Origin: an uncultured Cellulophaga sp.
GTDB taxonomy: Bacteria > Bacteroidota > Bacteroidia > Flavobacteriales > Flavobacteriaceae
DNA: 44,718 bases
Direction of reading: 5' to 3'
NCBI GenBank assembly: GCA_947491225.1
Contig: CANLIE010000027.1
Location: forward strand, 1-44,718
Part shown: in pieces, positions 16,098 to 25,530 of the stretch
Numbering within the stretch: the first letter of the stretch is position 1
Layout of the letters: the number at the start of each line of letters is the position of its first letter
Made by a program: the position numbers and the translations under genes
The notes under the pieces: model-generated
The model's input: only the letters and a program-made list of their open reading frames with translations
What the model was told of the DNA's origin: nothing
Databases searched by the model: none

Positions 16098-17072
16098 TTA
16101 AACCTTTCTATTCATTAACCACAAACCAAATTGTTTTAGAGTTTCTTTATTTTCAATAGAAATATCTAATTTTTCTAAAACATCAAAAGCTTTCTTAGTA
16201 TAATCTTCTATAGCTTGCTTAGTTGCTACATCTGCTTTTGAATCTACAAAAATAGCCTTTATGGTTGTTATTTTATCTTTGTTATTAGTAGGCTGTATAG
16301 AGAATAATTGATCCAAAGAATTCTGTTCTGCTTCAGTGGCTTGCTCTAGGGCTTTTAAATACAAGTATGTTTTTTTATTTTCTATAATATCACCTCCAAC
16401 CTGTTTTCCAAAAGTTGCTAAATCTCCAAAAGCGTCTAAATAATCATCTTGAAGTTGAAAAGCTATACCCAAGTTTTTCCCAAATTCATAAATCAAAGAT
16501 TGATCTATAACAGATGCTCTGGCAATAATAGCTCCCATTTTCATTGCAGCTCCTACCAAAACAGCTGTTTTATACTCTATCATTTTTAAATACTCAGAAA
16601 TAGAAACATTGTCTCTTGTCTCAAAATCAACATCATATTGTTGTCCTTCACATACTTGCAAGGCAACTTTACTTACTAAACTTACCAAGCTTTTAAATAC
16701 CGCTCCATCATAACTTTCTAAATACTTATAAGCGTCTATCAGCATTGCATCACCAGACAATATACCTGTATTTACATCCCATTTCTCGTGTACTGTTTGC
16801 TTTCCTCTACGCAATGGTGCAGCATCCATTATATCATCATGAACCAAGGAAAAATTATGAAAAACTTCAATGGTCATTGCCGCATCCATAGCAATCTTAT
16901 AGTCAGCTCCAAAAATATCCGCAGACATTAAAGTCAAAATAGGTCTTAATCGTTTCCCTCCTAATTTTAATATATACTCTATTGGCTCATATAAATTTTT
17001 TGGCTCTTTCTCTTTTATAGCACTGTTTAAATAAGTAATAAAAGAATTCCTGTACTGATCTATGGTATGCAT
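16098..17072 (-). CDS. Polyprenyl (farnesyl/geranylgeranyl) diphosphate synthase
   Basis: Trans-isoprenyl diphosphate synthase that builds linear prenyl chains from IPP. The ATG at 17072 gives 324 residues starting MHTIDQYRNSF. The frame runs further to 17213, but those 47 residues do not look like the family and would overlap the divergent TetR gene. Both Asp-rich motifs are present: DDIMD (79-83) and, later, DDYLD, with GKQVGGDIIENKKTYL between them and the C-terminus. A Phe five residues before the first motif suggests a C15-C20 product. Membership in carotenoid or quinone synthesis cannot be told from neighbours. It is convergent with the gene at 15098. Confidence 0.9.
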   Translation of the reverse strand: MHTIDQYRNSFITYLNSAIKEKEPKNLYEPIEYILKLGGKRLRPILTLMSADIFGADYKIAMDAAMTIEVFHNFSLVHDDIMDAAPLRRGKQTVHEKWDVNTGILSGDAMLIDAYKYLESYDGAVFKSLVSLVSKVALQVCEGQQYDVDFETRDNVSISEYLKMIEYKTAVLVGAAMKMGAIIARASVIDQSLIYEFGKNLGIAFQLQDDYLDAFGDLATFGKQVGGDIIENKKTYLYLKALEQATEAEQNSLDQLFSIQPTNNKDKITTIKAIFVDSKADVATKQAIEDYTKKAFDVLEKLDISIENKETLKQFGLWLMNRKV

Positions 17073-17175
17073 TACTTTTTTTTTCAAAAATACAAGAAAT
17101 ACTTTTTTAAGGCTCCAAATTTTTAAAATTGATTTTAAACTAATGTTAAGTAAAGTTAAACTTTGGAAACTTTTG

Positions 17176-17206
17176 TTGTTTTTTAAGTTTCCGTGATATA
17201 TCTTTG
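17176..17206 (+). promoter_or_regulatory. Promoter of the TetR-RND efflux operon
   Basis: TTG at 17176-17178 and TATCTTTG at 17199-17206 with a 20-bp spacer match the Bacteroidota promoter. Transcription would begin about 17212, which excludes the TTG codon at 17204 as the start of the TetR gene and supports the ATG at 17216. Confidence 0.65.
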
Positions 17207-17215
17207 CGTCCAATT

Positions 17216-17821
17216 ATGAAAGAAAAAATTTTAGAAAAAGCAACTAGCCTATTTTTAAATCTTGGGTTTAAGAGTGTTACAATGGATGATTTGGCCAATG
17301 AATTGGGCATTTCTAAGAAAACCATCTATACCCACTATGAAAATAAGACTAAATTGATTGAAGAAAGCACTTCTTTTCTTTTTCAACATATATCCAATGG
17401 TATTGATTGTATCTGTGTAGAACAAAAAAACCCTATAGTAGAACTGTATGAAATTAAAAAGTTTGTAATGATGTCTTTAAAAGATGAAAAATCTTCTCCA
17501 CAATACCAATTGCAAAAGTACTATCCTAAAATATACAAATCCTTGAAGCAAAAACAATTTGAATTGATGCAAGGATGTATTATTGACAATCTTGAAAGAG
17601 GTTTAGGTCTTGGCATATATAGAAAAAACATAAATATACATTTTGTATCTCGTATATATTTTTCTGGAATTATAACCATAAAAGATGATGATCTTTTTCC
17701 TATAGATAAGTTTTCCAGGACCACTTTATTAGATGAATATTTAGAATACCATTTAAGAGGTATAGTTACTCCTAAAGGAAGAAAAATTTTAAATGAAATC
17801 ATAAATTCAAATCAATCATAA
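17216..17821 (+). CDS. TetR-family transcriptional regulator of the efflux operon
   Basis: 201 residues from the ATG at 17216. The N-terminal helix-turn-helix is clear: ILEKATSLFLNLGFKSVTMD, then LANELGISKKTIYTHYENKT at about residues 20-50. The C-terminal ligand-binding region is helical and not diagnostic. Its stop codon directly touches the ATG of the TolC-type gene (17822), so it heads the TolC/adaptor/RND operon and probably represses it until a substrate is sensed. Confidence 0.92.
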   Translation: MKEKILEKATSLFLNLGFKSVTMDDLANELGISKKTIYTHYENKTKLIEESTSFLFQHISNGIDCICVEQKNPIVELYEIKKFVMMSLKDEKSSPQYQLQKYYPKIYKSLKQKQFELMQGCIIDNLERGLGLGIYRKNINIHFVSRIYFSGIITIKDDDLFPIDKFSRTTLLDEYLEYHLRGIVTPKGRKILNEIINSNQS

Positions 17822-19156
17822 ATGAAAAGAAGTATATTACTACTAATTGCGCTTTTTGCTTTTACAATTGGGGTTTCACAGGAAATTCCTGTTAATTTTA
17901 CATTACAAAAAGCAATTAATTATGCTTTAAAACATAATTATAGTGCTATAAATGCTGATAGGAACATTAAAGATGCACAGTATCAAAAATGGCAAACCAT
18001 AGCTAGAGGTCTCCCTCAAATAGATGGCTCCATTAGTTATCAAAATCAATTAAAGCAACCAGTTTCATTAATTCCTGGTGAAATAGCAGGTGGTGAACCT
18101 GGAACTTTTATACCTGTTGTTTTTGGGCAAAAACAACAAGCCACAGCATCTGCTACTTTACGACAGCAAATTTTTGATGGTTCGTATATTGTAGGTGTAC
18201 AAGCGACTAAAACATTTATTAACTACAGTGCAAACAACAAAGAAAAAACAGCTTTAGATGTTCGTAAATCTGTTGTAGAAGCGTATGGAAATGTCTTATT
18301 AGCAAAAGAAAGCGCTAAAATTTTGGAAAAAAACAAAGCTGCCTTAGAAAAAAACCTATTTGAGACTAGAAAAATTTTTGAAAATGGATTAGGAGATGAA
18401 GAAAGTGTAGAACAATTACAAATTACATTATCATCTGTAAATAGTCAATTAAAAAATGCCACTCGACTAAAAAAAATAACATTACAAATACTAAACCTTG
18501 TAATGGGGTTAGACACAGAACACCCAACTAAGCTGACAGAAAACTTAGATTTATTAACTGAAAATCAAATAGACATTAATTTACTGGAAACCAATTTAAT
18601 ATTGGAGAAAAATGTAGATTATAAAATGGCGTTAAACCTAAACGAGCAAAGGACATTAGAACTTAAATTAGAAAAAAGCAGAGCTTTACCTACATTAAAT
18701 GCCTTTGTTAATTATGGATCTTCTGCCTATAGTAACAAGTTTAATTTCTTAAATAAAGACACCCAATGGTTTAACTCTTCAATTTTAGGCTTTGATCTTA
18801 ACATACCTATTTTTAGCTCTCTAAGAAGAAGTGCTTCTACACAACGTGCAAAAATTGCATTAGAAAAAGCAAAAACACAAAAAAAGGAAGTAGAAGAATC
18901 TTTGCGCTTACAATGGGAAAATGCCAAAAGCGAATATATCTTGGCAATTGAACAATACCAAACAGCAAAGGATAATTTAGGCTTAGCAGAACGGATAGAG
19001 AAAAAAAATCAAATTAAATATTTTGAAGGCATAGCCTCTAGTTTTGAGTTAAGACAAGCGCAAACCCAATTATATAGTACTCAACAAGAGTATTTACAAT
19101 CTATGATAGATGTAATTAATAAAAAAACTGCTCTGGAAATTATAATTAACAACTAA
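17822..19156 (+). CDS. TolC-family outer-membrane efflux protein
   Basis: Outer-membrane channel of a tripartite efflux pump, 444 residues with a signal peptide ending near FTIGVSQ. It shows the two repeated TolC-type halves, with long alpha-helical segments rich in Ala, Glu and Lys (for example KEKTALDVRKSVVEAYGNVL and KAKTQKKEVEESLRLQWENA) and a family-typical start FTLQKAINYALKHN. It is followed by the adaptor (39 nt gap) and RND genes. The substrate is unknown. Confidence 0.93.
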   Translation: MKRSILLLIALFAFTIGVSQEIPVNFTLQKAINYALKHNYSAINADRNIKDAQYQKWQTIARGLPQIDGSISYQNQLKQPVSLIPGEIAGGEPGTFIPVVFGQKQQATASATLRQQIFDGSYIVGVQATKTFINYSANNKEKTALDVRKSVVEAYGNVLLAKESAKILEKNKAALEKNLFETRKIFENGLGDEESVEQLQITLSSVNSQLKNATRLKKITLQILNLVMGLDTEHPTKLTENLDLLTENQIDINLLETNLILEKNVDYKMALNLNEQRTLELKLEKSRALPTLNAFVNYGSSAYSNKFNFLNKDTQWFNSSILGFDLNIPIFSSLRRSASTQRAKIALEKAKTQKKEVEESLRLQWENAKSEYILAIEQYQTAKDNLGLAERIEKKNQIKYFEGIASSFELRQAQTQLYSTQQEYLQSMIDVINKKTALEIIINN

Positions 19157-19195
19157 CAGTACACTATTTAAAAATAAATCATCAATACAATTAAT

Positions 19196-20365
19196 ATGAA
19201 AAATATACTCTATTTATTAACTATTACAATTGTTATTACTTCGTGTGGAGGTGATACTCAAAAATCTGTTGATCGTATAGTTTCTGAAGGCAACTTAAAA
19301 ACCATTAGAGCTACAAAAATCAAAATATCTCAACAATATAAAGCATTAGAAAGCCAAATGTTGGTTTTAGATTCAGCTATTGCAAAGCTAGAAGGAAACA
19401 AAAACCTACCTTTAGTGAGTACTATAGAAACCCAAACTGAAAAATTCAATCACTTTTTAGAACTACAAGGCAGTGTAAAAACCAAACAGAATGTCTTAAT
19501 ATATCCAGAAATGGCAGGGACTCTACAAAGAGTCTATGTTAAAGAGGGGCAAAAAGTTAAAAAAGGACAACTATTGGCTATTATTGATGATGGAGGAATG
19601 AGCAGTCAATTAACACAGTTAAAAACACAGGCAGAACTTTCCAAGACTACTTTTGAAAGACAAAAAAGGCTTTGGGAACAGAAAATTGGTTCTGAAATTC
19701 AGTTTCTTCAAGCAAAAACGAACTATGAAGCACAAGTAAGTGCCATTAAACAAGCTGAAAGTCAATTAGGAAAATCTACAATTAGAGCTCCTTTTTCAGG
19801 TATTATAGACAATGTTATAAAAGATCAAGGTACTGTTGTTGCACCTGGTCCAGGCTCAGAAGTATTTAGAATAGTTAACCTATCTAATATGTACATAGAT
19901 GTTGAAGTTCCTGAAACTTACTTAAACTCCGTAAATAATGGCAGACAAGCATTGGTTTATTTCCCAGTATTAGATGATAGTATTGTAACTAAGATTCGTC
20001 AAACAGGAAACTTTATTAATCCAAACAATCGTTCTTTTACAATAGAAATCCCAGTTCCTAATAAAAACGGAAACATTAAACCAAATCTAACTGCTAGAGT
20101 TCAAATAAATGATTATTCTAGCGAAAATGCCATCCTTATACCGCAAAGTGTAATTTCAGAAAATGCTGCTGGCGATCAATACGTATATGTAGCTGAAGAA
20201 ATAAATGCAGACAACATTGGTATAGCTAAAAAGAGAATAATCACAACTGGCAAAACCCAAGGTGCTCTTGTAGAAGTTCTATCTGGAATAAAATCTGGAA
20301 ATCACATCATTAAAGAAGGAGCTAGAACGGTAAAAGATGAGCAAAAAATAGAAATAATAAACTAA
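19196..20365 (+). CDS. RND efflux periplasmic adaptor (lipoprotein)
   Basis: Membrane-fusion protein linking the RND pump to TolC. It has 389 residues with a lipoprotein signal: lipobox ITSC with C17. After a helical segment (about 30-70) comes the lipoyl half-domain (VLIYPEMAGTLQRVYVKEGQ, near 105-124), a coiled-coil hairpin (about 140-190) and the second lipoyl half (STIRAPFSGIIDNVIKDQGT). The beta-barrel and membrane-proximal domains follow. The RND gene starts 5 nt downstream. Confidence 0.93.
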   Translation: MKNILYLLTITIVITSCGGDTQKSVDRIVSEGNLKTIRATKIKISQQYKALESQMLVLDSAIAKLEGNKNLPLVSTIETQTEKFNHFLELQGSVKTKQNVLIYPEMAGTLQRVYVKEGQKVKKGQLLAIIDDGGMSSQLTQLKTQAELSKTTFERQKRLWEQKIGSEIQFLQAKTNYEAQVSAIKQAESQLGKSTIRAPFSGIIDNVIKDQGTVVAPGPGSEVFRIVNLSNMYIDVEVPETYLNSVNNGRQALVYFPVLDDSIVTKIRQTGNFINPNNRSFTIEIPVPNKNGNIKPNLTARVQINDYSSENAILIPQSVISENAAGDQYVYVAEEINADNIGIAKKRIITTGKTQGALVEVLSGIKSGNHIIKEGARTVKDEQKIEIIN

Positions 20366-20370
20366 TTTCC

Positions 20371-23300
20371 ATGAGCAAACTACAAAAAAACGCCAACAAG
20401 GAATTTAAAATATCTTCTTGGGCCATAGATAACCCTTCAGTAATTTATGTGATTATTGGTATTTTTCTATGGATAGGACTTTCTGCCTATTTTGCTATGC
20501 CAAGAGAAGATTTTCCTGAGATTATTGAAACTAAAATTTATATAAGTACGCCTTATCCTGGTAATACTGCTGAAGATATAGAACGATTAATAACAGACCC
20601 TTTAGAAGATAAAATAAAGAATATTAGTAATGTAGTAGAGTACACATCTACCTCTCAAGAAGATTACTCTATGATAATGGTAGAGTTTGATGAAAGTATT
20701 TCTGTAGAAGCTGCTAAACAAAAAATAAAGGATGAAGTAGATGTAGAAAAGGCTAGTGAAGACTGGCCTACATTCAATGGTGCCAAGGTAGAACCTAATG
20801 TTTTTGACCTTAACTTGTCTGAAGAATTTCCCATTATGAACATAAACTTTACAGGAGATTATCCTGTAGAGAAATTAAAAGAGTATGCTGAATATTTACA
20901 AGATGAAATAGAAGATTTACAAGAAATTAAGAAAGTTGATATTCGTGGTGCTCAAGAAAAAGAGGTAGAAATAGCAGTAGACATCTACAAAATGATGGCT
21001 GCAAAAGTTAGTTTTGATGATGTTCTACAAACTGTGGCAAGTGGCAACGTAACAATGTCTGCGGGTAATTTAAAAACGAATGAACAAAGGCGAACCATTC
21101 GTATATTAGGAGAAGTAAAAGACCCTAAACAGTTAAATGATTTTGTTGTAAAATCTGAGAATGGTGCCACATATTTAAGAGACATAGCAAAAGTAACTTT
21201 TACAGAAAAGGAGAAAACTACATTTGCCAGAGAGTTTGGTGAAAATGTGGTAATGTTGGACATTAAGAAAAGAGCTGGACAAAATGCAATCTCTGCATCT
21301 GATAAAATAAGAGAAATCGTAAAAAAAACAAAGGCTAATTATTTTCCGCCAGATTTACACATATCCATTGCCAATGATTCATCAAGTAGAACACTAAACC
21401 AAGTAGATGACTTAGTAAACAACATCATTTTTGGTATAATACTGGTTGTAACTGTTCTTATGTTCTTTTTAGGGTTTAGAAATGCGCTATTTGTTGGTTT
21501 TGCTATTCCTATGTCTATGTTTATGTCTTTTATGATATTATCATGGTTTGGCTTTACTCTAAATACAATGATTTTGTTTGGAATGATCATGGGTCTTGGG
21601 ATGCTAGTAGATAATGGTATTGTTGTTGTAGAAAATGTATACAGGCTTATGGATGAAGGTATGTCTAGAACCCAAGCTGCTAAAAAGGGTATTGGCGAAA
21701 TTGCATTCCCCATTATCATCTCTACTCTTACAACTGTTGCTGCCTTTGTTCCTTTAGGTTTATGGCCTGGTTTAATGGGGCAGTTTATGATTTATTTTCC
21801 AATTACTTTATCTGTAGTATTAGGATCCTCATTATTGGTTGCCATTTTAATGAACTCTATGTTGGTATCACAATTTATGGAAATAGGAGAAAAAGAACTT
21901 ACCGTAAAACAATTAATACGCTTAACTATTATCCTTGGCGGATTTGGTCTATTAATCCTAATTTTTGGTGGAGCAATGAGAGGCTTAGGAACCGTAATGA
22001 TTGTTACTGCTGCAATGTTTTGGGCATATAAATACTTTATTAAAAAATGGGCTCTTGGTTTTCAAAAAAATACAATGGTTCGTTTTGAAAATTGGTATGA
22101 AAAAAGACTAAAGCACGCCTTACGAGGAAGAAATGTATATTGGTATTTTGGAGTTACTTTCTTTTTATTAATAGCTGTTTTTATGTTATTTGGAATGTCG
22201 TTAGGAAGTGGAAGAACAAAAGTAGAGTTCTTTCCAGATAGTATTCCCAATGAAATCTATGTATATATAGAATATCCAGAAGGTACTTCCATTAAAAAAA
22301 CCAACACCATAACAAAAGTAATTGAAAAAAGAGTATATGCACTTTTAGATGATGAAGCCTACAAACATAATGGGGAGAATTTTATAATAACCTCAGCCGT
22401 ATCACAAGTAGGAGAAGGAGCAGGTAACCCACAAACAGATGGTGGTTCTGCGGCAGAAATGCCACATAAAGGAAAAATAACTGTAAACTTTAGTGAATTT
22501 AAGTTTAGAAGAGGTATAAATACAGAAGATATAAGAGGCAAAGTACAAGAGTCTTTAAGAGGTATTTACCCTGGAGTTAATATCTCTATTGAAAAAGAAG
22601 CTGCTGGACCGCCAGCTGGTTATCCTATAAACATAGAGTTAGAAGGTAAAGATTATGATGAGCTTATAGCTACTGCAGAGAATGTTAGAAATTTTATAAA
22701 CGCCAAAAATATTGCTGGTATTGAAGAAATTAAAATAGACGTAAATAAGAGTAAGCCTTCTATGGAGGTTTCTGTAGATCGTGAAAAAGCAGGTGAGTTA
22801 GGCGTTTCTGTTGCAAAAGTCGGTAATCAATTACGAAGATCCTTATTCGGTGAAAAAGCAGGTATCTACAAAGAAGATGGAGATGATTACGACATTAATG
22901 TTCGTTTTAATGAAGACTTACGTTATAATAAAAGTGCGTTATTCAATCAAAATATTATTTTTAGAGATCCTTCTAATGGTCAAATAAAAGAGATTCCTGT
23001 ATCTGCCGTAGCATCAATCAAAAACACTTCTGGATTTAGTGCAATTAAGCACAGGGATAATATAAGAGTTGTTACAATATACTCTGGTTTACAACCTGGT
23101 TTTACAGATGCCGCTGCAATAGTAGCAGAAATACAGAAGGAAATGGAAAATTATAATAACCTACCTTCTAGCGTAAAAATAGATTATACTGGTCAAATAG
23201 AAGAACAAAATAAACAAATGGCATTTTTAGTTAACGCCTTTTTTATGGGATTGGGTCTAATTATGCTCATCTTAATCTTTCAATTTGGTGGTATCTCTAA

Positions 23301-23859
23301 GCCAATCATAATTATGATTGCCATATTCCTTAGCTTTATTGGTGTGTTTGGTGGATTAATGATTACAGGATGGTCCTTTGTTATTATGATGACTATGATG
23401 GGCATTATATCATTAGCTGGTATTGTAGTAAATAATGGTGTTGTATTGTTAGATTATACCCAAATATTAATAGACCGTAAAAAAGTAAAACTGGGTATAG
23501 ATGACAAAGCTGTATTATCTAGAGAAGATGTGACTGAAGTTATTGTTAAAGGCGGTAAAGCTAGGCTAAGACCGGTAATTCTAACAGCAATTACAACCGT
23601 TCTTGGCTTAATACCATTGGCAATTGGATTAAATATTGATTTCTTCTCCTTGTTTTCTGAGTTTGACCCAAAAATTTATATTGGTGGAGATAATGTTATC
23701 TTCTGGGGACCTTTGGCTTGGACGGTTATCTTTGGTCTTATAGTTGCCACATTCCTTACTCTTATCATTGTACCTGTACTATTTAACATCACGTACAGGT
23801 TAAAAATAAGGTTGGCAAACCGAAAAAACAAAACATCTACAATTCAAGAAGGTGTTTAA
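20371..23859 (+). CDS. RND-family efflux transporter permease
   Basis: Inner-membrane proton-driven pump, 1162 residues, slightly longer than the usual 1020-1050. Typical features are the PREDFPEI segment after the first helix, two large periplasmic loops, and GLGMLVDNGIVVVENVYRLM in the helix IV region with the conserved Asp. It ends with a second six-helix set including GIISLAGIVVNNGVVLLDYT. The substrate spectrum is unclear; extra residues near 500-560 add two further helices between the pseudo-repeats. It is the last gene of the TetR-TolC-adaptor-RND operon, and a strong terminator follows. Confidence 0.95.
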   Translation: MSKLQKNANKEFKISSWAIDNPSVIYVIIGIFLWIGLSAYFAMPREDFPEIIETKIYISTPYPGNTAEDIERLITDPLEDKIKNISNVVEYTSTSQEDYSMIMVEFDESISVEAAKQKIKDEVDVEKASEDWPTFNGAKVEPNVFDLNLSEEFPIMNINFTGDYPVEKLKEYAEYLQDEIEDLQEIKKVDIRGAQEKEVEIAVDIYKMMAAKVSFDDVLQTVASGNVTMSAGNLKTNEQRRTIRILGEVKDPKQLNDFVVKSENGATYLRDIAKVTFTEKEKTTFAREFGENVVMLDIKKRAGQNAISASDKIREIVKKTKANYFPPDLHISIANDSSSRTLNQVDDLVNNIIFGIILVVTVLMFFLGFRNALFVGFAIPMSMFMSFMILSWFGFTLNTMILFGMIMGLGMLVDNGIVVVENVYRLMDEGMSRTQAAKKGIGEIAFPIIISTLTTVAAFVPLGLWPGLMGQFMIYFPITLSVVLGSSLLVAILMNSMLVSQFMEIGEKELTVKQLIRLTIILGGFGLLILIFGGAMRGLGTVMIVTAAMFWAYKYFIKKWALGFQKNTMVRFENWYEKRLKHALRGRNVYWYFGVTFFLLIAVFMLFGMSLGSGRTKVEFFPDSIPNEIYVYIEYPEGTSIKKTNTITKVIEKRVYALLDDEAYKHNGENFIITSAVSQVGEGAGNPQTDGGSAAEMPHKGKITVNFSEFKFRRGINTEDIRGKVQESLRGIYPGVNISIEKEAAGPPAGYPINIELEGKDYDELIATAENVRNFINAKNIAGIEEIKIDVNKSKPSMEVSVDREKAGELGVSVAKVGNQLRRSLFGEKAGIYKEDGDDYDINVRFNEDLRYNKSALFNQNIIFRDPSNGQIKEIPVSAVASIKNTSGFSAIKHRDNIRVVTIYSGLQPGFTDAAAIVAEIQKEMENYNNLPSSVKIDYTGQIEEQNKQMAFLVNAFFMGLGLIMLILIFQFGGISKPIIIMIAIFLSFIGVFGGLMITGWSFVIMMTMMGIISLAGIVVNNGVVLLDYTQILIDRKKVKLGIDDKAVLSREDVTEVIVKGGKARLRPVILTAITTVLGLIPLAIGLNIDFFSLFSEFDPKIYIGGDNVIFWGPLAWTVIFGLIVATFLTLIIVPVLFNITYRLKIRLANRKNKTSTIQEGV

Positions 23860-23876
23860 AAAGTTAGAATTGAAAT

Positions 23877-23921
23877 AAAGATAAGGCGCAGTGTTTTAGA
23901 TACTGCGCCTTATCTTTTTAA
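23877..23921 (+). terminator. Strong intrinsic terminator after the RND operon
   Basis: AAAGATAAGGCGCAGT (23877-23892) pairs perfectly with ACTGCGCCTTATCTTT (23902-23917) around a 9-base loop, and the stem ends in T-residues. This 16-bp stem is among the most stable in the window. Confidence 0.9.
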
Positions 23922-24050
23922 AACTTAAAAGACCTGAGTTAGATATAAGAAATTTTGTATCAGGGAAGTAATTTTTGATAGAAAATTGTACCAAAGACAA
24001 GTAAACTTTATACCAAAATCCTGATTTTAAAGATTAGGTAAACTTAAAAG

Positions 24051-24251
24051 CTATTCTTTAATCTTTTTTTGTATTTTTTTAGAAATCATAAAAATTACCA
24101 ATAATACAATAGCACACAATGCTGCAACAATACAAATTAGAGCTACTGTACTTTGGCCATTAAAAGGGTCATTATAGTCTACCTGCGTTAGATTATACCC
24201 AATTAATGAACCAGCCACTAACAATAATATAAAAAAAAGTATTCTATTCAT
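24051..24251 (-). CDS. Small two-helix membrane protein
   Basis: 66 residues with two hydrophobic helices (about 4-20 and 35-57, the latter VALICIVAALCAIVLLVIFM) and a basic C-terminus (SKKIQKKIKE). It lies 11 nt after the MarC gene on the same strand, so the two are probably cotranscribed. The family is not recognised. Length and layout are compatible with a real small gene rather than a shadow frame. Confidence 0.6.
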   Translation of the reverse strand: MNRILFFILLLVAGSLIGYNLTQVDYNDPFNGQSTVALICIVAALCAIVLLVIFMISKKIQKKIKE

Positions 24252-24262
24252 TTTATTACTAT

Positions 24263-24835
24263 TTAAAAAAGTTCATTAATGTTTGCTGTAAACAGTTTTA
24301 CAGCTATTGCCAACAAAACTACACCAAAAACTTTTCTAATAACACTTAAACCATTTTTTCCTAATATTCTCTCTATTTTTGCTGAAAATTTTAGAACTAT
24401 ATAAACAAATATAATATTTATAAAAATTGCAATTATTATATTTTCAACATAATACTCTGCACGTAAAGAAAGTAAAGACGTCATAGTACCTGCACCAGCA
24501 ATAAGCGGAAAAGCAATTGGTACAACAGAAGCTGTTTCTGGCGCATCATCCTTATAAAGAGTAATACCAAGAATCATTTCTATTGCTAAAAAGAATATAA
24601 TAAAAGCCCCAGCAACAGCAAAAGAATTAACATCAATACCTATTAAATTTAATATCTCTTCTCCCACAAAAAGAAAAGCCACCATAATTACCGTTGCCAC
24701 TAACGAAGCCTTTTCTGACTGTATGTGTCCAACCCTATTTCTTAAGCTAATAATAATAGGCACACTACCTATAATATCTATCACAGCAAAAAGAATCATA
24801 CTAGCAGTTAAAATTTCTCTAAAATCAAAATACAT
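24263..24835 (-). CDS. MarC family integral membrane protein
   Basis: 190 residues with six predicted helices. The family hallmarks are FAVIDIIGSVPIIISL near the start, then AGAFIIFFLAIEMILGI and PIAFPLIAGAGTMTSLLSL in the second half. MarC (UPF0056) proteins are inner-membrane proteins of unknown transport role; the old link to multiple antibiotic resistance is not supported in E. coli. The minus-strand TAAATTTG at 24868-24861 is a plausible -7 element and is back to back with that of the DUF3109 gene. Confidence 0.92.
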   Translation of the reverse strand: MYFDFREILTASMILFAVIDIIGSVPIIISLRNRVGHIQSEKASLVATVIMVAFLFVGEEILNLIGIDVNSFAVAGAFIIFFLAIEMILGITLYKDDAPETASVVPIAFPLIAGAGTMTSLLSLRAEYYVENIIIAIFINIIFVYIVLKFSAKIERILGKNGLSVIRKVFGVVLLAIAVKLFTANINELF

Positions 24836-24860
24836 TATAGTCTATTTTTCAAAATCGCGA

Positions 24861-24868
24861 CAAATTTA
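24861..24868 (-). promoter_or_regulatory. Possible -7 element for the MarC gene
   Basis: Reads TAAATTTG on the minus strand, fitting TAnnTTTG, about 25 nt before the MarC start codon. Confidence 0.45.
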
Positions 24869-24933
24869 TGCTTAACAACACTCTTTTAGATTACTTAAAT
24901 AAAAAATAAACAACACATTAATGTTAAAGAAAG

Positions 24934-24941
24934 TATCTTTG
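24934..24941 (+). promoter_or_regulatory. Probable -7 element for the DUF3109 gene
   Basis: TATCTTTG fits TAnnTTTG and lies 19 nt before the ATG at 24961. Confidence 0.55.
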
Positions 24942-24960
24942 TCAGAATTATTAATAGAGT

Positions 24961-25530
24961 ATGTTTCAAATAGGAAAAACTATTGTATCTGAAGAAATCA
25001 TTGAAAACGATTTTGTCTGTAATTTAACTATATGTAAGGGTGCTTGCTGTATAGATGGTGATGCAGGGGCACCATTAGAAGATAAAGAAACAGAAATTTT
25101 AGTAGATATATACCATAATGTAAAACCATTTTTAAGACCAGAAGGAATAGCTGCAATTGAAGAACAAGGTGTTTTTGTTAAAGGAGAAGATGGCGAATGG
25201 GAAACCCCTTTGGTAAATGGAAGCGAATGTGCTTATGTTGTTTTTTCAGAGAATGGGACTGCAAAGTGTGGCTTAGAAGATGCTTATAATAAAGGAGTTA
25301 CAAAATGGAAAAAACCTATTTCTTGTCATTTATACCCTATCAGGACTAGGGATTATTCAGAATTTACTGGTGTTAACTATCATAAATGGGAAATTTGCGA
25401 TACCGCTTGCTCATTAGGGAAAGAACTTCAGATACCCATTTATAAGTTTGTTAAAGATGCTTTAATTAGAAAATTTGGAGAAGAATGGTATGCTGAACTA
25501 GAATTGATTGCAAAAGAGTATACTAAATAA
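24961..25530 (+). CDS. DUF3109 family Cys-rich protein
   Basis: 189 residues. An N-terminal cysteine group (C20, C25, C29, C30 in VCNLTICKGACCIDGDAG) is followed by further conserved cysteines in GSECAYVVFSENGTAKCGLE, ISCHLYPIRTRDY and WEICDTACSLGKE. This is the DUF3109 signature, widespread in Bacteroidota. The cysteine pattern suggests a bound metal or Fe-S cluster, but no activity is established. Its last 8 nt overlap the end of the convergent histidine kinase gene. Confidence 0.9.
   Translation: MFQIGKTIVSEEIIENDFVCNLTICKGACCIDGDAGAPLEDKETEILVDIYHNVKPFLRPEGIAAIEEQGVFVKGEDGEWETPLVNGSECAYVVFSENGTAKCGLEDAYNKGVTKWKKPISCHLYPIRTRDYSEFTGVNYHKWEICDTACSLGKELQIPIYKFVKDALIRKFGEEWYAELELIAKEYTK

Noticed and set aside
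17073-17213. 47-residue N-terminal extension of the polyprenyl synthase
   Set aside because: It does not resemble the family, overlaps the divergent TetR promoter, and the ATG at 17072 gives the normal length.
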